DNA of 64,000 nucleotides from Edwardsiella piscicida (GTDB lineage: Bacteria > Pseudomonadota > Gammaproteobacteria > Enterobacterales > Enterobacteriaceae): NCBI RefSeq assembly GCF_001896205.1, contig NZ_MPNU01000001.1, positions 3,307,992 through 3,371,991 on the forward strand. The letters are read 5' to 3'. Every line of letters starts with the position of its first letter. Positions within the stretch are counted from its first letter, which is position 1. The position numbers and the translations under genes were made by a program. The notes beneath the pieces are model-generated. The model saw only the letters and a program-made list of their open reading frames with translations, did not search any database and was not told where the DNA came from. Shown here one piece after another: positions 1 to 9,297 of the stretch.

Positions 1-40
1 AAATCAGCCATCACTCGCGCGAACGCCCGCTCGTTGGCCT

Positions 41-74
41 GGCGCATTATAGAAATAAACGGATACAGAAAACT
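41..74 (-). promoter_or_regulatory. Leftward promoter with stable-RNA-type -10 and discriminator
   Basis: On the minus strand TATAAT (46-51) is followed directly by GCGCC (41-45). The TATAATGCGCC string is typical of stringently controlled rRNA and tRNA promoters in enterobacteria. The -35 region (AGTTTT near 69-74) is weak. The transcript would run off the left edge within about 40 nt, so the gene it serves cannot be seen. Confidence 0.35.
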
Positions 75-154
75 GTGATCAAGTAAGAGTTTTTTAAAAG
101 CGTAATCGATTGCGTTCACGATTGCGGAGAAAAACGACGCAGGAATAATACATT

Positions 155-175
155 AATTGAGATTCTCATCAAATT
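155..175. promoter_or_regulatory. Fur-box-like imperfect palindrome
   Basis: The stretch around TTGAGATTCTCATCAA has partial dyad symmetry and resembles degenerate Fur boxes such as those containing GATTCTCAT. It lies in an AT-rich intergenic stretch upstream of a gene beyond the left edge. It is weak and could be chance. Confidence 0.2.
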
Positions 176-431
176 AATAAGTTGGACGTTTTCCGTGCAG
201 AAGATCTCTTTTTTGTTTAAAAATCAGTTTAGTAAATTCAACAAGATAGCCATAACCCCCGACAATCCCCCGCGCAGCGGCAAAAAGTGGCCCTGACGGC
301 GGCGATCCGCTGTTGTAAAAGTAATAATCACGGTGATTATTTGTGATTTTAAGCACATCAACTCTCACTATATGGCCGCGCGCCGCGCCGCTTTTTTAGC
401 GTACACGTGTACACTGGAATCATTCTCAGCT

Positions 432-470
432 ACTCTAGGTCGTTCCGTCGCTGGCGGAATGACCTAGAGT
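432..470. repeat. 39-nt inverted repeat in the trhA leader
   Basis: The arms ACTCTAGGTC (432-441) and GACCTAGAGT (461-470) pair perfectly. The inner arms TTCCG and CGGAA extend the stem, leaving a 7-nt loop. It sits about 70 bp before the trhA start codon. It could be an operator or an mRNA hairpin. No U-tract follows on either side, so it is not a standard terminator. Confidence 0.5.
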
Positions 471-536
471 CGGGCGACGTTTTCCCGGCTTACCCAAGCC
501 CGGCGCGGGTCGGGCTTCGCTGCGTGAGATCATACG

Positions 537-1190
537 ATGATGACAACCGCTTCCCCGCTGCAACCGGGGTACTCTCTGACCGAAGAGATCGCCAACAGCA
601 TCAGCCACGGCATCGGTTTTATTCTGGGGATCGTCGGGCTGGTTCTGCTGCTGGTACAGGCCATCGGCAGCGGCGCCAGCGCGATGGCGATTACCAGCTA
701 TAGCCTGTACGGTGGCAGCATGATCCTGCTGTTTCTGGCCTCAACCCTCTACCACGCCATCCCCAACCGGGCGGCCAAACGCTGGCTTAAAGTCTTTGAC
801 CACTGCGCCATCTATCTGCTGATCGCCGGAACCTATACCCCCTTTTTACTGATCGGACTGGATTCGCCGCTGGCGCGCGGGCTGATGGCGGTGATTTGGA
901 CGCTGGCGCTGCTGGGGATCCTGTTTAAGCTGGCCTTCGCCCACCGCTTTAAGATCGTATCGCTGATCACCTATCTGACCATGGGCTGGCTATCGCTGAT
1001 CGTTATCTATCAGCTGGCGATGCGCCTCTCCGGCGCGGGGATCACGCTGCTGGCGCTGGGGGGGATCGTGTATACCCTGGGGGTTATCTTCTACGTCTGC
1101 CGGCGTATTCCCTACAATCATGCCATCTGGCATGCCTTTGTCCTCGGCGGCAGCGCCTGTCACTTCTTCGCTATCTATCTGTACCTCTAA
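537..1190 (+). CDS. trhA: Hemolysin III family / PAQR-type membrane protein TrhA (YqfA)
   Basis: The 217-residue product matches the YqfA/TrhA family in length and layout. There are seven predicted membrane segments, an early HG pair ([11 protein letters not shown], about residues 21-31), a conserved STLYHAIP stretch (about residue 69), an [16 protein letters not shown] stretch (about 85-100) and a final [17 protein letters not shown] helix. These His and Asp residues form the putative metal site typical of PAQR/hemolysin III proteins. In E. coli the protein affects membrane energetics, but its biochemical activity is not settled. The start could be either of two tandem ATGs (537 or 540); no strong ribosome site is visible. 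In E. coli yqfA lies close to gcvP, so the context fits. Confidence 0.88.
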   Translation: MMTTASPLQPGYSLTEEIANSISHGIGFILGIVGLVLLLVQAIGSGASAMAITSYSLYGGSMILLFLASTLYHAIPNRAAKRWLKVFDHCAIYLLIAGTYTPFLLIGLDSPLARGLMAVIWTLALLGILFKLAFAHRFKIVSLITYLTMGWLSLIVIYQLAMRLSGAGITLLALGGIVYTLGVIFYVCRRIPYNHAIWHAFVLGGSACHFFAIYLYL

Positions 1191-1195
1191 GTAAA

Positions 1196-1224
1196 ACGGC
1201 GGCAGGGGAGCCCCCTGCCGCCGT
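1196..1224. terminator. GC-rich hairpin between convergent trhA and agcS
   Basis: A perfect 13-bp stem (ACGGCGGCAGGGG pairing with CCCCTGCCGCCGT) separates the tail-to-tail genes. There is no clear T-run, so intrinsic termination efficiency is uncertain. Its position suggests a shared bidirectional terminator. Confidence 0.5.
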
Positions 1225-1244
1225 GATGCTAACGCCCGACGTTG

Positions 1245-2666
1245 TCATTCGCCTTCGGCGACTGCGCTACCGTGACGGCGCTGGCCGATCTCTCGAGTCA
1301 GACGGATCACCACCGGCGACAGCAGCAGCAGCGCAGCCAGGTTCGGCAGTACCATCAGGCCATTGAACATATCGGCCATATTCCACACTAACTCCACGTG
1401 GAAGAAAGAGGCGATGAAGATAAAGACGACTACCAGCATCTGATACACCCGCACCGCTTTCTGCGAGTTAAACAGATAGCGCACGTTGGTCTCCGCATAG
1501 TAGTACCAGCCAATGATGGTCGAAAACGCGAAGAAGAACAGTGAGGCGGAAATAAACAGGCTGCCAAAGTGGCCATAAACATAGGAGTACGCCTGCTGCG
1601 TCACGGCTATCCCCTGGCCTGAAAATACGCCGAGGAAAGAGGCCTGCGCCTGCCCGCCATGCTGCCACATCGCCATGCCAGAGGTGATGATCACCAGCGC
1701 CGTCAGGGTGACGATCACGCACACCACAAACACCCCCATCATGGCGATAAAGCCCTGCTGTTCCGGGTGCTTCACTTTGGCCACCGCATGGGCATGCGGC
1801 GTTGACCCCATCCCGGCCTCGTTCGAGAACAGGCCGCGGGCAATACCGAAACGCATCGCCTGCTGGATAGCGATCCCCGCGCCACCGCCCAGCACCGCCT
1901 GTGGGTTGAACGCCGCCACGAAGATGGCCTTAAACGCCGGCAGAATATAGTGAGCGTTCAGGCCCAGGATCAGCAGCGCCCCGACCAGATAAAAGACCGC
2001 CATGGTCGGTACCACCTTCTCCGTGAAGGAGGCGATACTGCGTAGCCCGCCCATGATAACCCCGCCGGTCAGCACGGCCAGAACCACCCCGACGATCCAG
2101 CCCGGAACGCCCAGCGACCCCTCAAAAGCGGCGGCGATCGAGTTGGACTGCACCATATTGCCAATAAAGCCCAGCGCAAAAATAATCAGTACGGAAAACA
2201 GTGCGGCCAGCCATTTACAGTTCAGCCCTTTCTCAATGTAATACGCCGGACCACCGACAACGTGCCCCTGTTTATCAAAAGACTTATATTTCTGCGCCAG
2301 AATGGCCTCGGCATAAATCGTCGCCATCCCCAGAAATGAGGAAACCCACATCCAAAAAATAGCGCCCGGCCCCCCGGCGACGATCGCCGTCGCTGGACCG
2401 GCCAGGTTCCCGGTACCCACCTGGCCCGCGATGGCCGTAGCGACCGCCTGAAATGAGCTCATTCCCTGCTTGTCTGCCTTATCGCCAGACAGAGACATAC
2501 CACCGAACAGCGCGCGAAAGCCGGAGCCGAAATGACGGATCTGAATAAAGCCCAGACGCAGGGTGTAATAGATCCCCGTGCCGCAGAGTAAAAAAATCAA
2601 TAGCTCATTCCACAACAGACTATTGATGCGGTTCACACACTGTGCCAAAAGTTCCATACCTGACAT
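1245..2666 (-). CDS. Alanine/glycine:cation symporter (AgcS/AlsT family)
   Basis: The 473-residue protein is a Na+-coupled neutral amino-acid symporter of the AGCS family. It carries the family signature around residues 75-105 (TAIAGQVGTGNLAGPATAI, then GGPGAIFWMW) and the GGPAYYIEKGL stretch near residue 140. Multiple hydrophobic segments span its length. It lies downstream of gcvP on the same strand, but gcvP has its own terminator and there is a 485-bp gap, so it is probably a separate unit. Import of glycine or alanine fits a neighbour of the glycine cleavage genes; the actual substrate is inference. An alternative ATG lies at 2657. Confidence 0.85.
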   Translation of the reverse strand: MSGMELLAQCVNRINSLLWNELLIFLLCGTGIYYTLRLGFIQIRHFGSGFRALFGGMSLSGDKADKQGMSSFQAVATAIAGQVGTGNLAGPATAIVAGGPGAIFWMWVSSFLGMATIYAEAILAQKYKSFDKQGHVVGGPAYYIEKGLNCKWLAALFSVLIIFALGFIGNMVQSNSIAAAFEGSLGVPGWIVGVVLAVLTGGVIMGGLRSIASFTEKVVPTMAVFYLVGALLILGLNAHYILPAFKAIFVAAFNPQAVLGGGAGIAIQQAMRFGIARGLFSNEAGMGSTPHAHAVAKVKHPEQQGFIAMMGVFVVCVIVTLTALVIITSGMAMWQHGGQAQASFLGVFSGQGIAVTQQAYSYVYGHFGSLFISASLFFFAFSTIIGWYYYAETNVRYLFNSQKAVRVYQMLVVVFIFIASFFHVELVWNMADMFNGLMVLPNLAALLLLSPVVIRLTREIGQRRHGSAVAEGE

Positions 2667-3100
2667 TACCCGTTTTTATTTTTGCCTGTCGGTGTATTGG
2701 GCGCTTAAACGGAAATAGCATGCCGCCGTCGCCCGGCAAACGGGCGCGGTAACATAAACCGGATAAACGCGGGAGCGGTACGCTGCCGGCGGGCGGAGAA
2801 AAACGCCTCTCCGCAATGGCAACATTTCACGATGAGAACTCTATCACACTTTACCCCCCTGACCAGCCGGGGAAATTGCCGAACAACGCATGAATAAAAG
2901 TGATGATTAGCGCAAGTAATAACAAACAATCAAAATACAACAATATGATTTTAAACCAATTTTAATACAAAAGCGCCGGACACTCCGTTCGCTATCCGCC
3001 GGATAATGAATTAGAATATTTCATACATAAAATGGTCATAAAACGCGAGCGCGCCCCGGAAAACCGGGTGCGCCGTCGCTCCGACCCGCGGGACACGCGC
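2667..3100. other. agcS upstream region, no gene
   Basis: This AT-rich gap lies between the symporter gene and the gcvP terminator. Minus-strand CTAAT pentamers (the GcvA recognition core in E. coli) occur at 2906-2910 and 3010-3014. I searched for a glycine riboswitch because some Pasteurellaceae and Vibrio carry one before this type of gene, and did not find its conserved core. Confidence 0.5.
3010..3023 (-). promoter_or_regulatory. GcvA-type CTAAT element upstream of agcS
   Basis: The minus strand reads TGAAATATTCTAAT, identical over 14 nt to 8008-8021 upstream of gcvT. Each copy lies about 340 bp before its start codon (344 and 335 bp). CTAAT is the core described for GcvA sites in the E. 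coli gcv region. Co-regulation of the two units is inference. Confidence 0.4.
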
Positions 3101-3136
3101 AGAAAAAGCAGACGGGCGACCGTCACCGATCGCCCG
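3101..3136 (-). terminator. Intrinsic terminator of gcvP
   Basis: On the minus strand, about 15 nt after the gcvP stop, a CGGGCGAtCG...CGgTCGCCCG stem is followed by TCTGCTTTTTC. This is a classical rho-independent terminator for the gcvTHP operon. Confidence 0.8.
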
Positions 3137-3151
3137 CCCGTGGGGGATGAC

Positions 3152-6034
3152 CTATGCCCAGTCGCTCAGCGGCGGGCAAGAGCACTGCAGATGACGATCG
3201 CCATAGACATCGTCCAGGCGCTTCACCGCCGGCCAGTACTTGTTCTCCCGCGTCTGCGGCGTAGGAAACACCGCCAGCTCACGCCCATAGGGGTGATGCC
3301 ACTCGCCCACCAGGTCACGCTGAGTATGGGGCGCATTGACCAACGGGTTATCCTGCAGCGGCCACTCACCGGCCTCGACGCGCGCGATCTCATCGTGAAT
3401 CGCCAGCATGGCGGCGATAAAGCGATCCAGCTCGGCCTTATTCTCCGACTCCGTCGGCTCAACCATCAGCGTACCGGCGACCGGGAAGGACATGGTCGGC
3501 GCGTGGAAGCCATAGTCGATCAGACGCTTGGCGATATCCATTTCACTGATGCCGCTGCGCGCCTTCAGCGGGCGCAGATCCAGGATGCACTCGTGGGCCA
3601 CATACCCCCCCTTCCCGCGGTACAGCACCGGGTAAACCGCCCCCAGACGGCGAGCGATATAGTTGGCGTTCAGGATCGCCACCGCGCTGGCGCCGCGCAG
3701 CCCCTCGGCCCCCATCATGCGAATATACATCCAGCTGATGGGCAGAATGGATGCGCTGCCAAACGGCGCGGCGCTGACCGCACCCTGACGGGGGGTCAGG
3801 CCGGGCAGCTGCACCACCCGGTGGCCGGGAACAAAGGGCGCCAGGTGAGCCTTAACGCCGATCGGCCCCATTCCCGGCCCGCCGCCGCCGTGTGGGATGG
3901 CGAAGGTTTTATGCAGGTTCAGGTGCGAGACATCGGCGCCGATATAGCCGGGCGTGGTGATCCCGACCTGCGCGTTCATATTGGCGCCGTCCAGATACAC
4001 CTGCCCACCGTACTGATGCACTATCTGGCACACCTCGCGGATGGTCTCTTCATATACGCCGTGGGTCGAGGGGTAGGTCACCATGATCGCCGCCAGGCGC
4101 TCCCCCGCCTGCTGCGCACGTTCACGCAGATCGTGCAGATCGATATTGCCCTGCTCATCACACGCCACCACCTCGACCTCCATCCCGGCCATCTGCGCCG
4201 AGGCCGGATTAGTGCCGTGGGCCGAGGCCGGGATCAGGCAGCGGGTGCGCTGCCCCTCGCCCCGGCTTTCATGATAGCGGCGGATCGCCAGCAGACCGGC
4301 ATACTCCCCCTGCGCGCCCGAGTTGGGCTGCAGGCAGACGGCGTCATACCCCGTCAGCTGCACCAGCCACTCCGCCAGCTGGCTCAGCAGAAGCCGGTAG
4401 CCCTGCGCCTGCTCCGGCGGACAGAACGGGTGCAGCGCGGCGAATTCGGGCCAGGTGATCGGGATCATCTCGGCGGCGGCGTTCAGCTTCATGGTACAGG
4501 AGCCCAGCGGGATCATCGCCTGATTCAGCGCCAGATCGCGCCGCTCCAGCCCGTGCATATAGCGCATCAGCGCGGTTTCGCTGTGGTAACGGTTGAACAC
4601 CGGATGCGTCAAGATCGGCTCGCGGCGCAGCAGCGCCGTCGGAATACTGCCCTCGCTGGCCTCCTGGGCCAGCGTATCCAGGGTATCGATATCCAGCGCG
4701 TGGCCGTCACCGAGCAGGATGGTAAACAGCGCCTCCAGATCGTCACGCGTGCTGCACTCGTCAAAGCTGATGCCGACCGCACCATCCAGATCACCGCGCA
4801 GGTTGATGCCAAAGCCGAGGGCCCGCGCCAGCACCGCCGCCTTATCGGGCACCGCCACCGTCAGGGTATCGAACCAGCGGTGGTTGCGCAGCGTCATCCC
4901 CTTTTGCTGCAGGCCGAGCGCCAGAATATCCGCCAGGCGGTGAACCCGTTCGGCAATGCGACGCAGCCCCTGCGGACCGTGATACACCGCATACATACCG
5001 GCAATATTGGCCAGCAGCACCTGCGAAGTACAGATATTGGAGTTGGCCTTTTCTCGCCGGATATGCTGTTCACGCGTCTGCATCGCCATGCGCAGGGCCG
5101 GCTCCCCGGCGGCATCGCGCGCGACGCCGATAATCCGCCCCGGCATGGCGCGCTTAAACGCATCGCGACAGGCAAAGAAGGCGGCGTGAGGGCCTCCGTA
5201 GCCCATCGGCACGCCAAAGCGCTGAGCGGAGCCAAACACCACGTCGGCCCCTTGGCGCCCCGGCGCCTCCAGCAGCACCAGCGCCAGCGGATCGGCCGCC
5301 ATGCAGGTGATCACCCCGCGCTCGCGCAGGGCATCCATCAGCGCACGATAGTCATGCAGATCGCCCTGCGTGCCGACCTGCTGCAGCAGCACCCCGAACA
5401 GATCGCGGTGATCCGCCGCCCGCCGGGCGTCATCGATGATCACCTCGATCCCGCAGCTCTCGGCCCGGGTACAGACCACGTCGATAGTCTGGGGGTGCAC
5501 ATCCTGCGCGATAAAGAACACATTGGCCTGCTTCAGGCGGCTGGCGCGCCGCGCCAGCGCCATCGCCTCGGCGGCGGCGGTCGCCTCGTCAAGCAGCGAC
5601 GCCGAGGCCAGATCCAGCCCGGTCAGATCCAGCGTCATCTGCTGAAAGTTAAGCAGCGCCTCCAGACGCCCCTGGGATACCTCCGGCTGATAGGGGGTAT
5701 AGGCGGTATACCAGCCGGGGTTCTCCAACATGTTGCGCTGGATGGCCGGCGGCGTCTGCACGCCGTAATAGCCCATGCCGATAAACGATCTGTAGCACTG
5801 GTTTTGCGCGGCGATCGCCCGCAGTTCGTCCAGCGCCTGCTGCTCGCTGCAGGCGGCGCCGATGGGCGGCGCGGCGGGCAGCTGAATATCCGCCGGGACG
5901 ATGCGCGCCAGCAGCGTATCGAGATCCGGTGCGCCAATCTGCGCCAGCATCTGCTGCTGCTCCTCCGGCGTGGGGCCGATATGGCGGGCAATAAAAGCGT
6001 CACTGTTTTCAAGCTGGGTAAGGGTCTGAGTCAT
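3152..6034 (-). CDS. gcvP: Glycine dehydrogenase (decarboxylating), P protein
   Basis: The 960-residue product is the full-length P protein of the glycine cleavage system. It decarboxylates glycine with pyridoxal phosphate and passes the aminomethyl group to lipoylated GcvH. The PLP lysine is visible in [18 protein letters not shown] (about Lys709), next to the glycine-rich loop. The N-terminal half carries the ARHIGP start block and the [16 protein letters not shown] stretch. It is the third gene of gcvT-gcvH-gcvP. The 89-bp gap after gcvH contains a hairpin that may lower gcvP expression relative to gcvH. Expression is expected to follow GcvA/Lrp control at the gcvT promoter. Confidence 0.98.
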   Translation of the reverse strand: MTQTLTQLENSDAFIARHIGPTPEEQQQMLAQIGAPDLDTLLARIVPADIQLPAAPPIGAACSEQQALDELRAIAAQNQCYRSFIGMGYYGVQTPPAIQRNMLENPGWYTAYTPYQPEVSQGRLEALLNFQQMTLDLTGLDLASASLLDEATAAAEAMALARRASRLKQANVFFIAQDVHPQTIDVVCTRAESCGIEVIIDDARRAADHRDLFGVLLQQVGTQGDLHDYRALMDALRERGVITCMAADPLALVLLEAPGRQGADVVFGSAQRFGVPMGYGGPHAAFFACRDAFKRAMPGRIIGVARDAAGEPALRMAMQTREQHIRREKANSNICTSQVLLANIAGMYAVYHGPQGLRRIAERVHRLADILALGLQQKGMTLRNHRWFDTLTVAVPDKAAVLARALGFGINLRGDLDGAVGISFDECSTRDDLEALFTILLGDGHALDIDTLDTLAQEASEGSIPTALLRREPILTHPVFNRYHSETALMRYMHGLERRDLALNQAMIPLGSCTMKLNAAAEMIPITWPEFAALHPFCPPEQAQGYRLLLSQLAEWLVQLTGYDAVCLQPNSGAQGEYAGLLAIRRYHESRGEGQRTRCLIPASAHGTNPASAQMAGMEVEVVACDEQGNIDLHDLRERAQQAGERLAAIMVTYPSTHGVYEETIREVCQIVHQYGGQVYLDGANMNAQVGITTPGYIGADVSHLNLHKTFAIPHGGGGPGMGPIGVKAHLAPFVPGHRVVQLPGLTPRQGAVSAAPFGSASILPISWMYIRMMGAEGLRGASAVAILNANYIARRLGAVYPVLYRGKGGYVAHECILDLRPLKARSGISEMDIAKRLIDYGFHAPTMSFPVAGTLMVEPTESENKAELDRFIAAMLAIHDEIARVEAGEWPLQDNPLVNAPHTQRDLVGEWHHPYGRELAVFPTPQTRENKYWPAVKRLDDVYGDRHLQCSCPPLSDWA

Positions 6035-6086
6035 GGCTTACGCATTCCTGGATCGCGCCGCAGCCCGGCGCCCGGCAAATCATACG

Positions 6087-6109
6087 AAAAGGCCGCCACA
6101 GGGGCGGCC
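6087..6109 (-). terminator. Attenuator-like hairpin between gcvH and gcvP
   Basis: On the minus strand GGCCGCC and GGCGGCC form a 7-bp GC stem with a 5-nt loop, followed by TTTTC. Inside an operon this could act as a partial terminator or an RNA-stabilising 3' end for gcvTH. Confidence 0.5.
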
Positions 6110-6123
6110 CGGCGGTCACACGC

Positions 6124-6510
6124 TTATTCGTCCAGCGCGGCCAGATACCCTTCGGCGCTGAGCAGCGCCGCAAACTCGGCGGGATCGTCGGCCCGAATAC
6201 GGAACAGCCAGCCCTCATCATAGGGCGCCGCGTTGACCTGCTCCGGCGCCTCCTCCAGTGAGCCATTTACGGCCACGACCTCCCCCGCCAGCGGGCTATA
6301 GATATCCGACGCCGCCTTGACCGACTCGGCCACCGCGCACTCCGCGCCGGTATCGATATGCGCCCCCACCTCCGGCAGATCCACAAACACCATGTCGCCC
6401 AGCAGACTCTGGGCATGGTCGGTGATCCCGACGCAAAAGACCCCGTTTGCCTCTGCGCGTACCCACTCATGGGACGCGGTATACTTCAACTCTGTCGGCA
6501 CATTGCTCAT
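6124..6510 (-). CDS. gcvH: Glycine cleavage system H protein
   Basis: The 128-residue lipoyl carrier shuttles the aminomethyl intermediate between GcvP, GcvT and lipoamide dehydrogenase. The lipoylation site is in [12 protein letters not shown] (Lys65 counted from the chosen Met). The MSNVP start aligns with E. coli GcvH and lies 6 nt after GGAGAGG, so I prefer it to the ATG two codons upstream (6516). It lies 38 bp downstream of gcvT. Confidence 0.97.
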   Translation of the reverse strand: MSNVPTELKYTASHEWVRAEANGVFCVGITDHAQSLLGDMVFVDLPEVGAHIDTGAECAVAESVKAASDIYSPLAGEVVAVNGSLEEAPEQVNAAPYDEGWLFRIRADDPAEFAALLSAEGYLAALDE

Positions 6511-6548
6511 CGCCATCCTCTCCTGGAGTTATGTGTTGCTTCACTTGG

Positions 6549-7673
6549 TTAGTTGCCTACCGCCGCCGTATCGACGGACGGGATCAGGCTGTGGCCGTGA
6601 CGGACAAAGCCCGGTTTCACCACGCTGAGCGCCAGCTCGCGACCGCGGATCTCGACCCACGCCTCGCCGCCGATCCCCTGCGGCACCCGCGCCAGCGCGA
6701 TGCTGCACCCCAGCGTCGGCGAAAACGAGCCGCTGGTGATCGTCCCCTGACGGGCGTTACCCTGCTCATCGCAAAAGCGGATCGTCATGCCTGCCCGCAG
6801 CACCCCTTTCTCTCGCATCACCAGCCCGACCAGCTGCTCAGGATGCTGGCTCTGCTGACGCTCCAGCGCCGCCCGGCCAATAAAGTCACGCTCCGGCGGC
6901 GCCCAGGCGATGGTCCAGCCCATGTTGGCCGCCAGCGGCGAGATCCCTTCATCCATCTCCTGACCATACAGGTTCATTCCGGCCTCCAGACGCAGCGTGT
7001 CGCGGGCGGCCAACCCGCAGGGCCTGATGCCCGCCTGCGCCAGGCGCTGCCAGAAGGCCACCGCCTCATCCTGCGGCAGGGCTATCTCGTAGCCATCCTC
7101 CCCGGTGTAGCCGGTGGTGGCGATAAACAGCGATCCCGCCTGACGGCCGAAGAAGGGTTTCATCCCGGCGACCGTCTGACGCTGCGCCGGCGTCAGCAGC
7201 GCATCTACCCGCTGACGGGCCGTTGGCCCCTGTACCGCGATCAGCGCCAGATCGCGACGTTCGCGCAGCTCAACGCCAAAGGCGGGCGCATGCTCGCCGA
7301 TCCAGGCTAAATCACGCTCGCGGGTCGCCGAGTTGACCACCAGGCGAAAATGCTGATCCGCCAGAAAGTAGACGATCAGATCGTCGATCACCCCGCCGCT
7401 GGCGTTCAGCATCGCGCTGTACAGCGCCTTGCCCGGCTGCGTCAGGCGCGCCACATCGTTGGCCAACAGATAGCGCAGAAAGTCCCGCGCCTTAACCCCG
7501 TGCAGATCCACGATGGTCATATGGGAAACATCGAACATCCCGGCATCGCTGCGCACCGCATGATGCTCCTCCAGCTGGGAGCCATAGTGCAGCGGCATCA
7601 TCCAGCCATGAAAATCCACCATGCGCGCCCCGTCGGCCACATGCTGATCATAAAGCACCGTCTGTTTTGCCAT
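6549..7673 (-). CDS. gcvT: Aminomethyltransferase, T protein
   Basis: The 374-residue T protein moves the methylene group from aminomethyl-GcvH to tetrahydrofolate and releases ammonia. The family blocks [19 protein letters not shown] (residues 15-33), [21 protein letters not shown] and [12 protein letters not shown] are all intact, as is the folate-domain stretch [20 protein letters not shown] was chosen as the start because a purine-rich AGGCGAGG site precedes it by about 6 nt; the upstream ATG (7679) would overlap that site. The C-terminus is a few residues longer than E. coli GcvT. This is the first gene of the gcvTHP operon. Confidence 0.97.
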   Translation of the reverse strand: MAKQTVLYDQHVADGARMVDFHGWMMPLHYGSQLEEHHAVRSDAGMFDVSHMTIVDLHGVKARDFLRYLLANDVARLTQPGKALYSAMLNASGGVIDDLIVYFLADQHFRLVVNSATRERDLAWIGEHAPAFGVELRERRDLALIAVQGPTARQRVDALLTPAQRQTVAGMKPFFGRQAGSLFIATTGYTGEDGYEIALPQDEAVAFWQRLAQAGIRPCGLAARDTLRLEAGMNLYGQEMDEGISPLAANMGWTIAWAPPERDFIGRAALERQQSQHPEQLVGLVMREKGVLRAGMTIRFCDEQGNARQGTITSGSFSPTLGCSIALARVPQGIGGEAWVEIRGRELALSVVKPGFVRHGHSLIPSVDTAAVGN

Positions 7674-7679
7674 TCTCAT

Positions 7680-8007
7680 CCTCGCCTGAGTATGCGGCCG
7701 TCAGCCGCCGCGCTCGCGCCGCCGCGGACCCTCCACGGCGCGCAATCGATACCTCTCTGCCCGACGGTATCACTGAAACAGGGGATTAACCATAAGATAA
7801 AATAGGCGTAACAACGCGAAGTCCGCCGGGACGATGGGATGATAATGCAGAATATCTTGCTGTAAAAATGCGCACATCAGCACAAAATTAACATACTTGC
7901 TGCATTTTTATTGCCTGCGTATAACCTGAACGGATTCAGGAAAGCAGAAAACAGCAGATATAAAAAACGGAGAGATGAGAAAAACTAATTCAAACGGCGG
8001 GGAGAGG
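7680..8007 (-). promoter_or_regulatory. gcvT promoter/regulatory region
   Basis: This 330-bp non-coding stretch separates ubiI from gcvT. It is AT-rich in its upstream two thirds. An inverted CTAAT pair (minus-strand CTAAT at 8008-8012 and plus-strand CTAAT at 7985-7989) recalls the upstream GcvA sites of E. coli gcvT. A plausible -10 (TTATCT) lies near 7793-7803 on the minus strand. Confidence 0.45.
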
Positions 8008-8021
8008 ATTAGAATATTTCA
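8008..8021 (-). promoter_or_regulatory. GcvA-type CTAAT element upstream of gcvT
   Basis: The minus strand reads TGAAATATTCTAAT, the same 14 nt as the element upstream of agcS (3010-3023). The position, about 335 bp before the gcvT start, recalls the distant GcvA sites of E. coli gcv. Confidence 0.45.
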
Positions 8022-8044
8022 CCCGCGGAGGGCCTCCGCGGGTG
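8020..8044 (-). terminator. Hairpin downstream of ubiI
   Basis: A perfect 12-bp stem (CACCCGCGGAGG pairing with CCTCCGCGGGTG) lies 13 nt beyond the ubiI stop. Only a weak AU-rich tail follows on the minus strand. It probably ends the pepP-ubiH-ubiI transcript. Confidence 0.55.
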
Positions 8045-8057
8045 AGGTGCTCGACCT

Positions 8058-9269
8058 TTATTCGTCCGACGGCGCCGCCTGCAGCAGCGCCGGCAGATCC
8101 GCCAGCCCCATGGCGTGGCGTACCAGCTGAGGCTTCACCCCCGGCAAGCGATCGGCCAGCGTCAGCCCCAGGTCACGCAGCAGCTTCTTCGCCGGATTAG
8201 CCCCGGCGAACAGATCGCGGAACCCCTGCATCGCCGCCAGCATCACGGCGGCGCTGTGCTTGCGCCGACGCTCGTAGCGGCGCAGATACAGATGGTGTCC
8301 GATGTCCTTGCCCTGGGCCTGCAGGCGACGCAGCTCGCCCGCCAGCTCCGCCGCATCCATCAGCCCCAGATTCACCCCCTGACCGGCCAGCGGATGTACG
8401 GTGTGCGCCGCATCCCCCATCAGAGCCAAGCGGTGTCCGGCAAAGCTGCGGGCATAGCGCCCCTGCAAAGGAAACAGCGCCCGCTCGCCGACGCACTGAC
8501 AGCGGCCAAGCCGATGATCGAAGGCGATGGTCAGCGCGCGCTCAAACAGCGGCGGCGCGGCCGCGTACATGCGCTGCGCCTCCTGCGGCGGCAGCGACCA
8601 CACGATAGAGCACAGGGTGGGATCCTGCAGCGGCAAAAAGGCCAGGATCCCCTGCGGACGAAAGATTTGACGCGCGATATGGTCATGGGGCTGCTCACAG
8701 CGGATCGTCGCCACCAGCGCATGATGCTGGTAGTCCCAGAACGTCAGCGGCACGTCGGCCTGGCGGCGCAGGGCCGAGTGAGCGCCGTCGGCGCCGACCA
8801 GCAGCCGTGCGCTGAGCATCGTCCCGTTATCCAGCGTCACAAACGCCTCATTCTCTCCCCAAGCCACCTGCGCAAGGGTCGCCGGCGTCATCAGGGTAAT
8901 CCCCTTATCCTGCTCGGCCCGCTGCCACAGCGCCGTCTGTACCGCCTGGTTTTCCACGATGTGGCCCAGGTGGAGATGCCCATAATCCGCGGCGTCAAAG
9001 GCGATACGGCCAAAGCTGTCCGCCTCCCATACCGCCATACCGCGGCAGGGCGCGGCGCCCTGCGCCAGGATCTGAGGCCAGACGCCCAGCTGCTGTAGCA
9101 GACGCTCGCTGGCGATATTCAGCGCGGACACCCGCCGCACGGCCGTTGACACCTGCGTCGGCGCCTGCGGCTCGACCATGGCGATGCGCAGCCCGCTGCC
9201 GGACAGGGCGTTGGCCAGCGCCAGACCGACCATACCGCCGCCGGCAACAATAATATCGAATGATTGCAT
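8058..9269 (-). CDS. ubiI: 2-octaprenylphenol (C5) hydroxylase UbiI (VisC)
   Basis: The 403-residue FAD-dependent monooxygenase belongs to the UbiH/COQ6 family and hydroxylates C5 of the ubiquinone ring precursor. The FAD-binding GGGMVGLALA motif lies at residues 10-19, the DG motif in LLVGADGAHSALRR near residue 160, and the second FAD motif GDAAHTVHPLAGQGVNLG near residue 285. The MQSFD start aligns with E. coli UbiI and follows AGGAA; an upstream in-frame start (9290) is less likely. It is the last gene of the pepP-ubiH-ubiI run, 28 bp after ubiH. Confidence 0.95.
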   Translation of the reverse strand: MQSFDIIVAGGGMVGLALANALSGSGLRIAMVEPQAPTQVSTAVRRVSALNIASERLLQQLGVWPQILAQGAAPCRGMAVWEADSFGRIAFDAADYGHLHLGHIVENQAVQTALWQRAEQDKGITLMTPATLAQVAWGENEAFVTLDNGTMLSARLLVGADGAHSALRRQADVPLTFWDYQHHALVATIRCEQPHDHIARQIFRPQGILAFLPLQDPTLCSIVWSLPPQEAQRMYAAAPPLFERALTIAFDHRLGRCQCVGERALFPLQGRYARSFAGHRLALMGDAAHTVHPLAGQGVNLGLMDAAELAGELRRLQAQGKDIGHHLYLRRYERRRKHSAAVMLAAMQGFRDLFAGANPAKKLLRDLGLTLADRLPGVKPQLVRHAMGLADLPALLQAAPSDE

Positions 9270-9297
9270 AGCTTCCTGTTTCCCCAGCAACGGCCGA

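Larger units (their letters stand above)
1..536. other. Intergenic region upstream of trhA, no gene seen
   Basis: I see no credible coding sequence here. The first 400 bases are AT-rich and hold the leftward promoter and the Fur-like palindrome. A 12-bp perfect palindrome GTACACGTGTAC lies at 401-412, and a long inverted repeat at 432-470. A smaller hairpin (AGCCCG...CGGGCT, 497-516) lies just before the trhA start, so the trhA leader appears structured. Confidence 0.5.

Noticed and set aside
174-368. 64-codon minus-strand frame in the left intergenic region
   Set aside because: It lies in AT-rich DNA with no ribosome site, no codon bias and no family resemblance.
2700-2930. Possible glycine riboswitch before the symporter gene
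   Set aside because: GGAGAG and a hairpin are present, but the conserved riboswitch core (for example the CTCAGG-type segment) is missing.
3032-6223. Very long open frame (over 1000 codons) antisense to gcvP
   Set aside because: It mirrors the gcvP codon pattern in a GC-rich gene, has an Arg/His/Gln-rich composition without domains, and gcvP itself is unmistakable.
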